Below, one piece after another: positions 41,751 to 52,299 of a stretch of DNA of 64,000 nt (position 1 is the stretch's first letter; the number at the start of each line of letters is the position of its first letter). The notes under the pieces are model-generated. The model was not told where the DNA came from. It made no database searches and worked only from the letters and a program-made list of their open reading frames with translations. The DNA lies in assembly GCF_003589595.1 (NCBI RefSeq), contig NW_020654289.1, positions 7,866,776-7,930,775 of the forward strand, written 5' to 3'. The DNA is from Hyposmocoma kahamanoa (Eukaryota > Arthropoda > Insecta > Lepidoptera > Cosmopterigidae). Position numbers and translations under genes: made by a program.

Positions 41751-42485
41751 GGAACATATTAAATAAATTGTACGACAGATGCTACGTCTTCCTGCGTATT
41801 TAGTTACAAACATTATAATGCCAAACATTCTTCACGATAAATGAGTACAAGCAAAAGTATGACAAGGAAATAAGAAAAACAATTTTTAAACTATGTGTGG
41901 TATGTGAAAGCGTGTTTTGAGTTTTGCATGACAGCGATTTGTTTTGTTTTGAGTTTCTCACAGTTCTGGAGTAAGTTATTAAATTTCGTTTCGTTGTTGT
42001 TAAATTTACGCCTTATTGTTGACTTTTTGTTTTGTTATTGTTGATTTTTTTAATTTATTATGTAGTTTTTAGTAACTTAATTTATAATATAATAATTATT
42101 ATGTCAATAATCGAATCCTTCTTATTTTGTTTATTATATGTTCTTAAATTATTGTCCCTAAATCGATTCTCTCTTTGTTACAAATTATCTCGATAAGATA
42201 TTTAAATAATTTCTTTTTCATTCGATGTTATGTCACTACAGCACTAGAAACTTCAAATCAAAGGTCACCGTAGGTACCCATGCTATGTGTAATGAACTAT
42301 AATAGTAATAGACCCAGTAATAGACGCTCACCAATAATGATCACCCAGTAATTGAGCGTATCAATAAACAACGTGTTAATATGATAAAAAAATTTTGTCC
42401 TAAATTTTATAAAAAATTTATTTGAAGAAATAAGCCGAACACTGGTGCTTGTCGGACATTAGCGTTACCACCTTACAGTAAACAA
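41751..42485. other. no gene recognised
   Basis: AT-rich unique sequence. Confidence 0.45.
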
Positions 42486-42489
42486 GTTC

Positions 42490-42755
42490 AATAGCAGTAG
42501 AACTCTTTATGAAAGAGTTCGTACAGGGATGTACTACCACCTTACCTATTTCTGCCTCCAATCAAAAATTTCAGCATTACTGTGTTCCGGTTTTGAAGGT
42601 TAAGGGTGGTGGTGGAATTACAGGCACATTGAATTTGTCAACTTATGTCTCAAGGTTACGGGCGCAGTGGCAGTGCCCCTCAGATTTTTCCGAATTAAAG
42701 CTCTGAGTGGCACTGGAACTGCTATGGACAGGCGTGTCGCTTACCTTTGCCTTAC
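42490..42755 (+). repeat. Repeat-B copy
   Basis: GCAGTAGAACTCTTTATGAA to ATGGACAGGCGTGTCGCTTA; the last 40 bases are missing. Confidence 0.85.
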
Positions 42756-43372
42756 TGGTAAATTTTGACACAGGTTATTTCAATATAGCACGAATACTAT
42801 GATGAATATCTTAATTATTACCAGTTAACACGCACACGGTAAAACAACTTAATTATATTAATAATTCATAAGTAATTCACTTCAATGAAAGCAAAATAGT
42901 GTCCAGGACAATGGTGTGTCTACAACATTATGCGTAACGTTGAATTACGCAACTTTAGTTGAACATAGTTGTAGATTTCACAAACTGAAGCAAAATCGAA
43001 AAACAAAAACTATGTACAGTTTTCATTAAACTAAAAACGTTACTAGTAGCTCGTCCGCGTTGCAAATATTTGCGTTGTTTTACGCTAGTTTATTTGTTAA
43101 GAACAAGTTTAAGCCCATGAACGCGATTTCGGAATTTCACATTATCCTATACTTTGCTCAGCGATTTTGTAAATTACATTTCATAAGGAACCCATGCTAA
43201 TATTGGCTGATGGGAAAATATTATGAATTCTTTATTTTATGTACACGTGTCGGAATATCCAGCAACATTTTATAATTTATACTTTTAAACTTTCGCGTTG
43301 CATTGTACTAACATTTGGAAACGGGAATAAACTGGTTTACATACGAATAGGTATTTTTCACACCTACCTAGT
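42756..43372. other. no gene recognised
   Basis: AT-rich unique sequence. Confidence 0.45.
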
Positions 43373-43610
43373 TTCCCGACGTATCACCAAACAGATTTAT
43401 GATGCGAATGTGAACGGAAGGGTTTAAAGAGGACGTCTCAGAATGACTTATATTGACCAGATCAGCGATGTCCTCAAAAAGGCTGGAATCCGAAGTGACC
43501 AGAATAATAAAAGTTGTATGAAAGGCTCGAAAGTTGTGTTAGGGTAGATTAAGGAGGCGTTCCGTGGTCTCTGCCTACACTTTCTGTGGGATAAGGACGT
43601 GTCCTTATGT
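43373..43610 (+). pseudogene. LINE ORF2 C-terminus, a different family
   Basis: SRRITKQIYDANVNGRV, stop, RGRLRMTYIDQISDVLKKAG, IRSDQNNKSCMKGSKVV, then after a frameshift RRSVVSAYTFCGIRTCPYVC. The order R-I-T-x-Q-I-Y, G-R-x-R-x-x-(F/Y)-x-D-Q-I, V-L-K-K, then WRS-x-V-x-A-Y is a known LINE C-terminal arrangement. At least one nonsense codon and one frameshift. Confidence 0.65.
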
Positions 43611-43707
43611 ATGTATGTAAATTATTTGATTTTAAATTTGGGAAATAAGGGATTTGCCTTCTAGACCATGGACATTGCAATACGTTCGAAATGTCGTAGT
43701 AAAGAAC

Positions 43708-43822
43708 ACGTTTTTTTATAATATCAATTAACAAGACAAACAAGTCGTGCGTCTGATAGTAAGCTACACGCCTGTCCATAACAGTTACAGTGCCACTCAG
43801 AGCTTTAAATCGCAAAGATCTG
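43708..43822 (-). repeat. Repeat-B fragment (3' end)
   Basis: Poly-T, ATTAACAAGACAAACAAGTC, GTAAGCTACACGCCTGTCCA, CAGAGCTTTAAATCGCAAAG. Confidence 0.85.
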
Positions 43823-43890
43823 CCGGCCGACACTCGCCGACCGCCCAGTTACCACGCTTTCACGTACGTAAATGGCGAATCTGCATTGTA
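43823..43890. mobile_element. fragment of the 37.4-kb MITE
   Basis: CAGTTACCACGCTTTCACGT and AATGGCGAATCTGCATTGTA match CGTTACCACGCCTTCATATA and AATGACGAATCTGAATTCTA at 37420-37470. Confidence 0.6.
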
Positions 43891-43893
43891 TTT

Positions 43894-44106
43894 AATAATA
43901 ATAACGCACACACTCAACATAGCTCCGCACTAGAGAATCCCTGTGTCGTGGGTGCCATGGACACACACATAGATAGCCACAAATTACACCCAAACTCACG
44001 AGAGGAGTAAACGTAGGCTATACAAATATTTCTCCAGACCCGGGAATCGAACCTGGGATCTTTGCGTGGCAGTCCGGCATGGTAACCGTTCGACCACAGA
44101 GGCAGT
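43894..44106 (-). repeat. SINE-A copy
   Basis: ATAATAATAACGCACACACT, CACTAGAGAATCCCTGTGTC, AATTACACCCAAACTCACGA, CCGGGAATCGAACCTGGGAT, GGTAACCGTTCGACCACAGA. Confidence 0.9.
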
Positions 44107-44346
44107 TAAAATATATTATATTTATAGGTAAAACAAATTTACACTTGAAAACGTCATTTTATAAGCTACTGCTCATTCAGTGTGCTGACTTCCTTGAGAA
44201 GACCGAGGAAGAAACTCTAGGGGTTGCTCTTTTCAAACAAACTTAAATGCTAAACATACACTTTGAATCAAGTTCGTATGGAATCTAGAGCTATGTCGTC
44301 TTACCATATAACTTTATTTAACACGTAGTCTTCAATTTTGTAATAC

Positions 44347-44404
44347 ATATTTATTATTGTCATTTCCTAAGTTTAAAACTTGGGAAATGACAATAATAAA
44401 TATA
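44347..44404. repeat. 58-bp near-perfect palindrome
   Basis: Arms ATATTTATTATTGTCATTTC and GAAATGACAATAATAAATAT around AAGTTTAAAACTT. Only one or two non-paired positions and almost no loop. AT-rich. Confidence 0.85.
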
Positions 44405-44859
44405 TGCTCCAGAATTTTACTACAAAAACGCAATATACTACTAATAAATAAATAATTTTATATATTTGTTTTATTTGGTCATGCTATATTAAATCATATT
44501 TCGTAAAATCTAATACTCAAAAATTACTTAAGTTTTTTACTCGGTTCCATGCGACTGATGGTACAGTGCTAATTAGCCATAAAATGTAATTATACAATTC
44601 ACTCGATTTTGCCTACCTACCTACTCGATACTGTTGTATCGACAATGTTTGCGAATGTTTGCAAATATGTACGTACATTCTCATTCTCGTAATTAGCAAA
44701 CACGCGGAATCTGACGATTCAACAGCATTAGTTCGATTACAATCATTTACTTTTGCGCGGGTTTTCGAATGTAATCGAACATTGATTTTGAATTCAACAC
44801 TAGTGTAAAACAGAAATTTGTGTTAAAATTCGCATAACCTCGTAAGGCCTTAAGGGCTC
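44405..44859. other. no gene recognised
   Basis: AT-rich unique sequence. Confidence 0.45.
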
Positions 44860-45113
44860 ATAAGCCTTACTTATTTCTGCCGTCAAGTAGTAATGTGAGC
44901 ATTATTGTGTTCCGGTTTTAAAGGGTAAGGGTGCTGGTGAAATTACAGGCATTTGGGACTTGTGACAACTTATGTCTCAAGGTGACGGGCGCAGTGGCAG
45001 TACCCCTAAGACCTTTGCGACTTAAAGCACTATGTGACACTGCATCTGTTATAGATAGGCGTGTCGTCTGCCACCAGGTGCTCGACTTGTTCGTCCCATC
45101 ACTTGATATTATA
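44860..45113 (+). repeat. Repeat-B copy, 5' truncated
   Basis: CTTATTTCTGCCGTCAAGTA to GTTCGTCCCATCACTTGATA plus a poly-A tail at 45110-45120. Confidence 0.85.
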
Positions 45114-45114
45114 A

Positions 45115-45235
45115 AAAAAACCTGTAAAGGGCCCAAAACGTTTGTTTCTTGAAAAACCGAATTTACGCGATTTTGATCCGAGAAAGTTGTTTCATTTCCT
45201 TTATGTAACAACGGCGCTAAACTTCTAACTCGACA
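45115..45235 (-). repeat. Repeat-D copy, right half
   Basis: AACCTGTAAAGGGCCCAAAA, ACGTTTGTTTCTTGAAAAAC, TTTACGCGATTTTGATCCGA, GTTTCATTTCCTTTATGTAA. It is joined directly to the poly-A tail of the Repeat-B copy. Confidence 0.7.
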
Positions 45236-45439
45236 CGTAATTATATTTAGCACATTTTAATGTACGTTGAGCATTTTGCGCTTTTCCCATTGAAGTTTGC
45301 TAGATCTTAGAATAATGAAGAAATTTAAGGGGGAACACGTTTTCGCGAACAACAATATACTAATATTAACTACTAAGAAAGGTTATACCTACACAAAGTC
45401 TATAAAAAACTCTACTGTATTAATGTACCAAGGTATACG

Positions 45440-45680
45440 CACACCGTTTAGTGGAAGCGCAATTAACGAAGCGCCACCCTCGTCGCCCGCGCCTCGCCCG
45501 CATCCCGCTCCCGTCCACGCCGCGCGTTATTTACGAGATGACGTAATTTGCTAAAGTGCACCAGCGCCAGATAAATGCGTAAATTGGATGACTATCAGCA
45601 ACTGCCTAACTGCCGCCGTTATTACGCTGCAGCCCCCACAAGCGTATTATGGTAATAATAAAATTAACTTCTCATCTACA
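45440..45680. other. GC-rich CpG block, unknown
   Basis: C-rich run CCACCCTCGTCGCCCGCGCC followed by CTCCCGTCCACGCCGCGCG, then GAGATGACGTAATTTGC (a CRE-like TGACGTAA). The plus frame is open here but Pro/Ala-rich by composition. Could be a promoter or a regulatory element. Confidence 0.3.
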
Positions 45681-46063
45681 TTGATAATTGCGGTAAATTG
45701 AAATCAGTTACAACGCAATTGACAAAGTACAAATTGCCAATGGGAAATCTAATGCTTACATTTTATTGTAGTTGTTTTTTACGATATTCAACCATTCATT
45801 CATTCCGGTCGTACAGTTGATACCTTAAGATATCTGACTCCCAAGTCATCTATTTGGTACTGAGTAGATCAGTGTGAAGAAAGGTGTTAAATAAAGTTTA
45901 TCTTTAGTCAGTGAGGCGTAAAAGTAATAAACTTTTTTAACCCAATTTCATATTAAATTACATTATATATATTTCAATCAAAAAGCTGAAATCTCTTTAC
46001 AATTTTCTTTGAATGCGTAAGGCTCTCAGAAGCAAAAAATCGGTTACGGGGTCAGATATCTTA
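45681..46063. other. no gene recognised
   Basis: AT-rich unique sequence. Confidence 0.45.
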
Positions 46064-46335
46064 GGCTGGTTTCAGAGTAGTGCGGATTTATCTGCGGACC
46101 GTCCACGTGGAACACCAGAGCGGAGTAACACGTGGCGATAGAACATCGTTTTATAGTGACGCAGGTTACTCCGTACGGAACATGCACCGCGTGAACTCGG
46201 CACAAGCCACCCCTGCGTTCATTATAGGTGTGAATAAGTTAAATACTCGATTCAGAGCACTGCGGATTCTTCGCATGCTGATGACCCACAGGCGGACAGT
46301 CCGTACGGACCGTACGCACAGCTGAGAAACCAGCC
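46064..46335. mobile_element. 272-bp MITE, GGCTGGTTTC ends
   Basis: GGCTGGTTTC at 46064-46073 and GAAACCAGCC at 46326-46335, flanked by TTA and ATA. Subterminal regions carry CTGCGGACCGTCC and its relatives. An internal copy of the left end (TTCAGAGCACTGCGGATTCT) lies at about 46251. A TWA-like target and GG ends suggest PIF/Harbinger. Confidence 0.65.
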
Positions 46336-46696
46336 ATAGGGCGTCGATTGTAATGTCATAGAAAGTGGTCAAACTAAACACTTTGCCCGAACGTGAAACA
46401 TACGATCTTAAGTCTCTGCCAGGAGTTTAATTGGCTGTACCAACCTATATATTTCGGAACACAGAAGTGCTGCTTTGCGGTAAAGTTAGATATGTCCACA
46501 CGCAAAATAGGCGCCCAGACTTTGAGTTACAAACATCAGCCCGTTACACTACAACGTGTCCAAAACGAGTGCTTTATTTCGACCAATTCATTCTCGATAC
46601 AAATCGTCACACGTGGAAAGAAAGCAAATAGTGTATGTATAAAACACAATACAATTTTGCTATTTGACGGAAAATAGTTTAAGAAGGAAATTTTGT
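46336..46696. other. no gene recognised
   Basis: Two overlapping open frames (up to 94 codons) with no coding character. Nothing recognised. Confidence 0.4.
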
Positions 46697-46992
46697 TATT
46701 GTATAGTAAGTGACGAGACAAATAAGTCGTGTGACTGGTGGTAAGCGACACGTCTGTTCATAGCAGTTGTAGTACTACTCAGAGCTTTAAATTGCAAAAA
46801 TACGAGGGACATTCCACTGTGCCCGTCACCCTAAGGCATAAGTTGACAAGTCCCATATGCCTGTAATTTCACCAGCACCCTTACCCTTCAAAATCGGAAC
46901 GCATTAATGCTCACATTACTTTGCGGCAGAAATAGACAAGGTGACAGTATTTCCGTAGATGAACTCTTTCACAAGGAGCTCTGCTAACTATT
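46697..46992 (-). repeat. Repeat-B copy, near full length
   Basis: AGTGACGAGACAAATAAGTC, GGTAAGCGACACGTCTGTTC, CATAAGTTGACAAGTCCCAT, CAGCACCCTTACCCTTCAAA, GATGAACTCTTTCACAAGGA. Confidence 0.9.
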
Positions 46993-47589
46993 ATAACCAG
47001 TCCAACCATGGAGCAGGTTAAGAAAAAAATGTATGCAATCAAATTGGGCCCTTGCCTGTCTGTGTATTATATAAAAGTTATGCAAGATTATAAAGAGTTA
47101 TATACGGTTAATACTCAATGACGTAATTCATGAAGCGGACAAGGGCAACGGCACCATGCACTTTACGATATGAACGTGAATTCACTGACCATTGCTCATA
47201 GCATACAACAGCAAAAGTTTTGTTATTGTTTTTAAATGTTATTTTGTGTTAAAAGAGTCTGTTATCAAATGAAAATCGTTTTAACTGTAACATTTGATAT
47301 TTAGTTTTCTTTTTTGTATATTTTATATACTTTTTTTGTAATGCTGCGTACTGTTTATAATAATGAATGAAAATTTATTTTCTAGGCTAGAAAATAATAA
47401 TGTGTTTATTTTTCTTGCAAACAACAGTTGCATTATGTTTACCAGGGACTGGCACCTTAACTAAGCAAAAGCTTGTATTATAGAGTACCAGGTCTCTTAA
47501 CTACACATAACAACTCAGCTGGAGTTATTAATTTCAAATTATAAATAAGAATAAGACTACCTTTATTTGTTTGACCACCATGACATTCA
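46993..47589. other. no gene recognised
   Basis: AT-rich unique sequence. Confidence 0.45.
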
Positions 47590-47700
47590 ATCTTTTTAAG
47601 AAATTACTCCACTACTTTAATATAATTATTAACACAAAGATAGAAAATTTAGAAAAAAAATCCTTTGATTCGGCTGTATTCGAACCAAACGTCTTCCAAC
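47590..47700 (-). repeat. SINE-E 3' part
   Basis: Reverse strand: AAATTACTCCACTACTTTAA, ATTATTAACACAAAGATAGA, TCCTTTGATTCGGCTGTATT, CGAACCAAACGTC. A small forward tail (TATTCGATCTTTGTATTAAT) follows at 47762. Confidence 0.7.
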
Positions 47701-48424
47701 AAATAATTTTTTATTATATAATAACTGTAATATAAATATAAAATATAACTTTTTTTCCTTAGTATTCGATCTTTGTATTAATAACAGTATTATGATAATG
47801 TTTACTTATTCGCTAATCCCGTGTTTGAATATGGAATGTAACAAACATGGAAATTCGGTTATATTGCTACATGGTGTTAACCAATTTTAAATTGTTGCCG
47901 AAATAGCGAAGTTGTACTTTTCCCCTTGTCCTAGTTATGCAAAATGCGTGTTTAGTAATATCAGTTCGTATACAGCGACACATAATCTGGTATAATAAGT
48001 AATATCGTGTCATATTAAATGCGTTTTTTTAAGCCAGTGATTTATTCACTCGTTATAATTTTATATACAGTGCGTATTTATACACACCAGCATATTTACC
48101 GGAACACTAGTAAAACTCCCAACGTAATGCAATGTTTTTTTAGAAGTCTGACATTTTCTATTTTAAATTATGTCTAATTTCAAGTAAAAAATTCATCGAC
48201 TGTCATTTTTTTTTTTCATTAATAAGTTTTCATTTCATTTGATTTTGCGTTATTGCAAATTTCGTGAACATTAATTGCACAAACGTTTTTATTTATAAAA
48301 TTTGATTTAACCAATATTCAATTTTTAAATTTTCAGCTGTTTCTGCTGCATCACAAAATTTAAAAAAAACGAATTTGTTTCATTTGGAGTTTATCCAATA
48401 CAGGGTGATATGTTTATATGGTAC
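47701..48424. other. no gene recognised
   Basis: AT-rich unique sequence, apart from the small SINE-E tail at 47762-47790. Confidence 0.45.
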
Positions 48425-48472
48425 ATCGTTTCCCTAGTGCGGGGTTATGAGTATGTGCGTTAAAAAAAATAC
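48425..48472 (+). repeat. SINE-A 3' fragment
   Basis: CGTTTCCCTAGTGCGGGGTT and ATGAGTATGTGCGTT followed by A. Confidence 0.7.
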
Positions 48473-48654
48473 ATAATCAGGGCCCCAGTATACTATAATA
48501 CTAAATGGTGACAAAGACGCAGCTTCACCGTTTAGGTTTAAGAAAAGGTGGCTTTTAGTAAAACAATTTTATGACATTAAAGAATTCAGGTTTTTTCGAG
48601 ATTATTACATATCGACTTGTAACATATAACATTGTTACCAATAAATATAAAAAA

Positions 48655-48870
48655 ATAAAAAACACAAACTTTCATTGATTTCTCACAGATAGCGATAGAG
48701 AGAGATAGAAACCAAAAAACAAAGATCTGCAACAAATCTGCTGGTTCGTTCCGTAGCTCAGTTGGGAGAGCGTCAGGAATTTTTCTTAATGTTTAATCTT
48801 TGTTTTTAATAATTGTAACAAACTAGTGGAGTAATTATATTAAAAATTATAGAATATCATGGTAATTTAC
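48655..48870 (+). repeat. SINE-E copy lacking its B box
   Basis: CAAAGATCTGCAACAAATCT, TTCGTTCCGTAGCTCAGTTG (A box intact), GGAGAGCGTC, then a direct jump to AGGAATTTTTCTTAATG, so the whole B-box half of the tRNA-like part is deleted. The tail AACAAACTAGTGGAGTAATT follows. Confidence 0.8.
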
Positions 48871-49176
48871 TTTCTTTCAAAAGTCTTCATTTTAGTAAAG
48901 TACATACAGTAAATTATTATATACATATATAAACAATACACATTAAATCACAATTTACAGAACAATTTAGCAGGCTAGACTGCACCTATCAAAGAATTAT
49001 ACACTAAACAATATATCTCATTACATAATTACTAAATATGAACGGTAAGAAAAAAAAAGTAATATACAAATAGAGTGTGAACTATTGCAATAGAACACTT
49101 ATTTCATAGAGGGTAAAATATGTTTTTTAAAAACAAATATATTAGTAGTGTACCGATCGAACAACAACCAGTAGGT
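48871..49176. other. no gene recognised
   Basis: AT-rich unique sequence. Confidence 0.45.
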
Positions 49177-49282
49177 CTAGCACGACGAGGCGCGATTAGC
49201 GCGAGAGCGACATCTCTATGCTAGAATAGCAGTACCTCGCACTTTATGTCGCTTTCGCGCTAGTCGCGCCTTATCGTGCTAG
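49177..49282. mobile_element. 106-bp palindromic MITE
   Basis: CTAGCACGACGAGGCGCGAT and the inverted CTAGCACGATAAGGCGCGAC, extending through TAGCGCGAGAGCGACAT for about 38 bp of inverted repeat. GC-rich arms in AT-rich flanks. Confidence 0.75.
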
Positions 49283-49924
49283 TATTGTTTACGCTCTACA
49301 TTAGAGAGAACATAATAGTTGAATAATAAACGCGGGTGGTATGTGTTACAACAAGATGAGATAAATGCATTAAAAGCACTGTTAACAACCCCGCTCTGTC
49401 ATAATTCATTATATATACCAGAATTATCGCGTGTCTTGGTGAAGGGCATCTTTGTGGCACCTTTGAGAAGTAAAAGGAAATTAGTTCCGAATACACTGTG
49501 ATGTATTATCTAATTATAAACTTAATATATTCGCACTTAAAGTTCAGCATTCATTAGAGCGAGACGTGTATTTACGAACAGAGATGGGCAGTGGATTAAA
49601 ACCCAATCAACCTGCCCAGGTTTTTACCCAAAACGCCTGGTTTCAACCTATTTTTGCCCGTGGCGAGAAGCATTATACAATAATCGAATGAGTTTGGTAT
49701 AATTCCATGTGTATTAGAAGTTTCGATGTAAAAAGTATGTTTTGACGAAATAGAGGGAACTCCACACTTTACCCACCTTACAATCCTAGACTCTTATTTA
49801 TTACTAGGGATGCACATTACGAATTGACTTTCATGAAAATCGGTTCAAGTGTATACGATAGCGAGATTGTGTATAGATTCATTTCAATGCTATTTTCAAG
49901 CGAATCGATTCAATAGAATGACAT
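49283..49924. other. no gene recognised
   Basis: AT-rich unique sequence. Confidence 0.4.
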
Positions 49925-50228
49925 TTTTTTTATAATATCAAGGACAGGACGAACAAGTCGTACGCCTGATGGTAAGCTACACGCCTGTCCATAACAGTTG
50001 CAGTGCCACTCAGAGCTTTAAATCGCAAAGATTTTAGGGGCTCTGCCACTCCGCTCGTCACCCTGAGACATAAGTTGACAAGTCCCATGTGCCTATAATT
50101 TCACAGCACCCTTACCCTTCAAAACCGGAACACAGTAATGTTAACATTACTGCTTGGTGGCAGAAATAGGTAAGGTGGCAGTACTTCCCTGGACGAACTC
50201 TTTCACCAGGAGCTCTACTGCTGCTAAA
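49925..50228 (-). repeat. Repeat-B, reference copy
   Basis: Poly-T, ATCAAGGACAGGACGAACAA, CTACACGCCTGTCCATAACA, CAGAGCTTTAAATCGCAAAG, CATAAGTTGACAAGTCCCAT, TTCAAAACCGGAACACAGTA, AATAGGTAAGGTGGCAGTAC, GGAGCTCTACTGCTGC. Close to the consensus over its full length of about 300 bp. No A/B box pair was recognised, so it may be a LINE 3' end rather than a tRNA-type SINE. Confidence 0.9.
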
Positions 50229-50339
50229 TAATGTGTTATAGATTTTGCCTCGATTTCAGGCGTGAATGGGTATTAACCCGATTAAAAGCCGGCGTTAAGA
50301 AAGCGCCGGGTTAGTACCCGGGTGCTCACCCCTCTCTGT

Positions 50340-50860
50340 TTGTAAAGCTCTTTAACGAATTACACGATGAAAATTACCATTAAGAGTCGCCCGTTTAAAG
50401 GCCCCCGATACTAGATTCGGCACAATCGCCGCAATAAATAAGCACCGCTTTAGAATTACACTCACAAGCAATAAAACAAAAGTTCGCCAAGTTTCATATT
50501 AATGTTGGCACATTAAAATAACCGTTCAACAAAACGCCAACATCAAAATGTTTAATAGCATTTCAACGCCTTCAACTGAAGTCTCCTAGCCGAGATTCAA
50601 TTTGTTCCGAGCACACGATTAAATTAGCACTGTTAAGACAATTTACAAAGCTAAATATCTGTCTAAAGGATTCTTTGTTTAATTCAAACTCGTTTTAGCT
50701 TCTCAGTCAATTAGTTAAATTACTTTTATTTGTGGAAGAACAGCGATACGGGGCGGGCGGAGTCGCGAGACGCAAGCTTAACGAAGGCGACGTTAGATGT
50801 AATACAGTCCTGTTAACGTGAGGTTTTGATAAATCCTACTCTTTACCTCGAAAGTTTTAT
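50340..50860. other. conserved-looking non-coding block
   Basis: Single-copy sequence of mixed composition without frames, with several ATTAA/TTAAT words and, near 50745-50775, a GGGGCGGGCGGAGTCGCGAG patch. Resembles cis-regulatory sequence; inference only. Confidence 0.25.
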
Positions 50861-51144
50861 ATTCATTCGTGCTCGTTTATTAAATCTCTGTAATAAATAA
50901 AAATAAAATGACGACAATTAACTTCTACAAATTTTTAACCGACTTCAAAAAAAGAACAAGTTCTCAATTCGACTGTATTTTTTTTTTGTATGAATGTTAC
51001 GCGATAACTCACGGCATTTGTAAAACGATTTTGATGATTCATTTTTGTTGGAAAGAAGGTACCTCAGTATTGGTCCCATTTAAATTTGAAGAAAATATTC
51101 CACCTCTAAGGGTGGCAAACTAGGGGATGAATCCGGTTTCGCGC

Positions 51145-51326
51145 GCTGTGGCGTTTACGCTACTTACTATAGGGATAGCTCAATGAAACAACATGTGTTT
51201 ACTTCACGTACACGTGCGATACGTCCACTCACACCACTGTCTAGTGTCGTAGTGCGGGAACGGCGGGCCGCAGTGTAGCTTATATTGTCTAATGTCTATG
51301 GCACAATTATGTGCATACACTACATA
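51145..51326 (+). repeat. 180-bp insert shared by two Repeat-C copies
   Basis: Starts GTGGCGTTTACGCTACTTAC, includes ATAGGGATAGCTCAATGAAA, GTCTAGTGTCGTAGTGCGGG and ends ATTATGTGCATACACTACA. Present at the same position in the copy at 55657-55837. Confidence 0.85.
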
Positions 51327-51580
51327 ACCTATCACAAACTCGAATATTTTTTTCCGAAATAGTGTTTGTTCGAATTGTCATTACCCCGAAAACCGAATTA
51401 TAATGAAACCGTTGTTCTTTTAGGTTATGTAGGATGTTTATCACAAAGACACTATTAGGTTCGGTTAGGTTAGGTTAAGTTTAAAAGAAAAAACATTTTC
51501 CTCTCAAAATTACTTTCGAGGTTATGAAAATTCGAGCAAACGTTATTTCTGGAAAATGTCATATCGGACTTCTGATAGGT
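51327..51580. mobile_element. 254-bp MITE nested in Repeat-C
   Basis: Ends ACCTATCACAAACTCGAATA and, inverted, ACCTATCAGAAGTCCGATAT; the inverted similarity continues to TTTGTTCGAATTGTC / GAAAATTCGAGCAAA, about 55 bp. The centre holds TTAGGTTCGGTTAGGTTAGG, which is TTAGG-like. Confidence 0.7.
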
Positions 51581-51787
51581 ACCTTTTCCGGTAACCGATT
51601 TGTATAAAACTTGACAAATATATTTAGAGATTTTGATGTCGGTTTTTTTTTATGAAAAAGTTACAATTATTTTTATTCGGTTAACAAAACTGGATACAAT
51701 TCGAATATGAACAAAGTATTTCATAAACATAGTCATGCGATGAGAATGTTTCCTACTATCTACTATCCTAAACATTATTATCTCAGT

Positions 51788-51972
51788 ACTCCCCTAGTTT
51801 GCCACCCTTAGATGTGGAACAGTTTCTTCAAATTTAAAATTGGGACCACTTCTGAGGTATCCTCTTTCCAACAAAAAACAATCTTCTAAATTGGTTCACA
51901 AATATAACACGGCATAACATACAAAAAAGCAGTCGAGTTGAGAACCTCCTCCCTTTTTGAAGTCGGTTAAAA
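51788..51972 (-). repeat. Repeat-C 5' half
   Basis: Reverse strand: CCCCTAGTTTGCCACCCTTA, TTGGGACCACTTCTGAGGTA, CGAGTTGAGAACCTCCTCCC, TTTTTGAAGTCGGTTAAAAA. It faces the composite copy. Confidence 0.85.
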
Positions 51973-52299
51973 ATAAAGAAAACATTTCACATTAATTCAA
52001 CGTATTTGTATATCGTGATTTTGATATAAGTTCAAGGATCGGTCGCCACTAGGGCGTTCCGCAATTACTTACAATCCAACGCGTGTTTATGTATCCCTCA
52101 CTAAATAAATTCGCTATAAGTGGTATTTGCGAGCGTCTTCCGCTGACTCCCCAATGAAGTTTTATGGTAGAAAATAGGGTGTAAGCATGCGAGAAATGAT
52201 AAAAAATAATACCACTGTTTATGCGTACTCTAGTTTCACACTTCATAAAGACGTAAACGGGGGATCGCGTGTCAGATTGGAATAAAACAATAATTTATA
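51973..52299. other. no gene recognised
   Basis: AT-rich unique sequence. Confidence 0.4.

Larger units (their letters stand above)
50935..51648 (+). repeat. Repeat-C, composite copy with two inserts
   Basis: Left part 50935-51144 (TTAACCGACTTCAAAAAAAG to GGATGAATCCGGTTTCGCGC), right part 51581-51648 (TTTTCCGGTAACCGATTTGT to GATGTCGGTTTT). Between them are a block of about 180 bp shared with 55657-55837 and a separate MITE. Confidence 0.85.

Noticed and set aside
46393..46677. 94-codon frame
   Set aside because: Two overlapping frames of similar quality, no family and no codon bias; judged chance.
51455..51480. interstitial telomere
   Set aside because: Only about three exact TTAGG units inside a MITE; too short to call.
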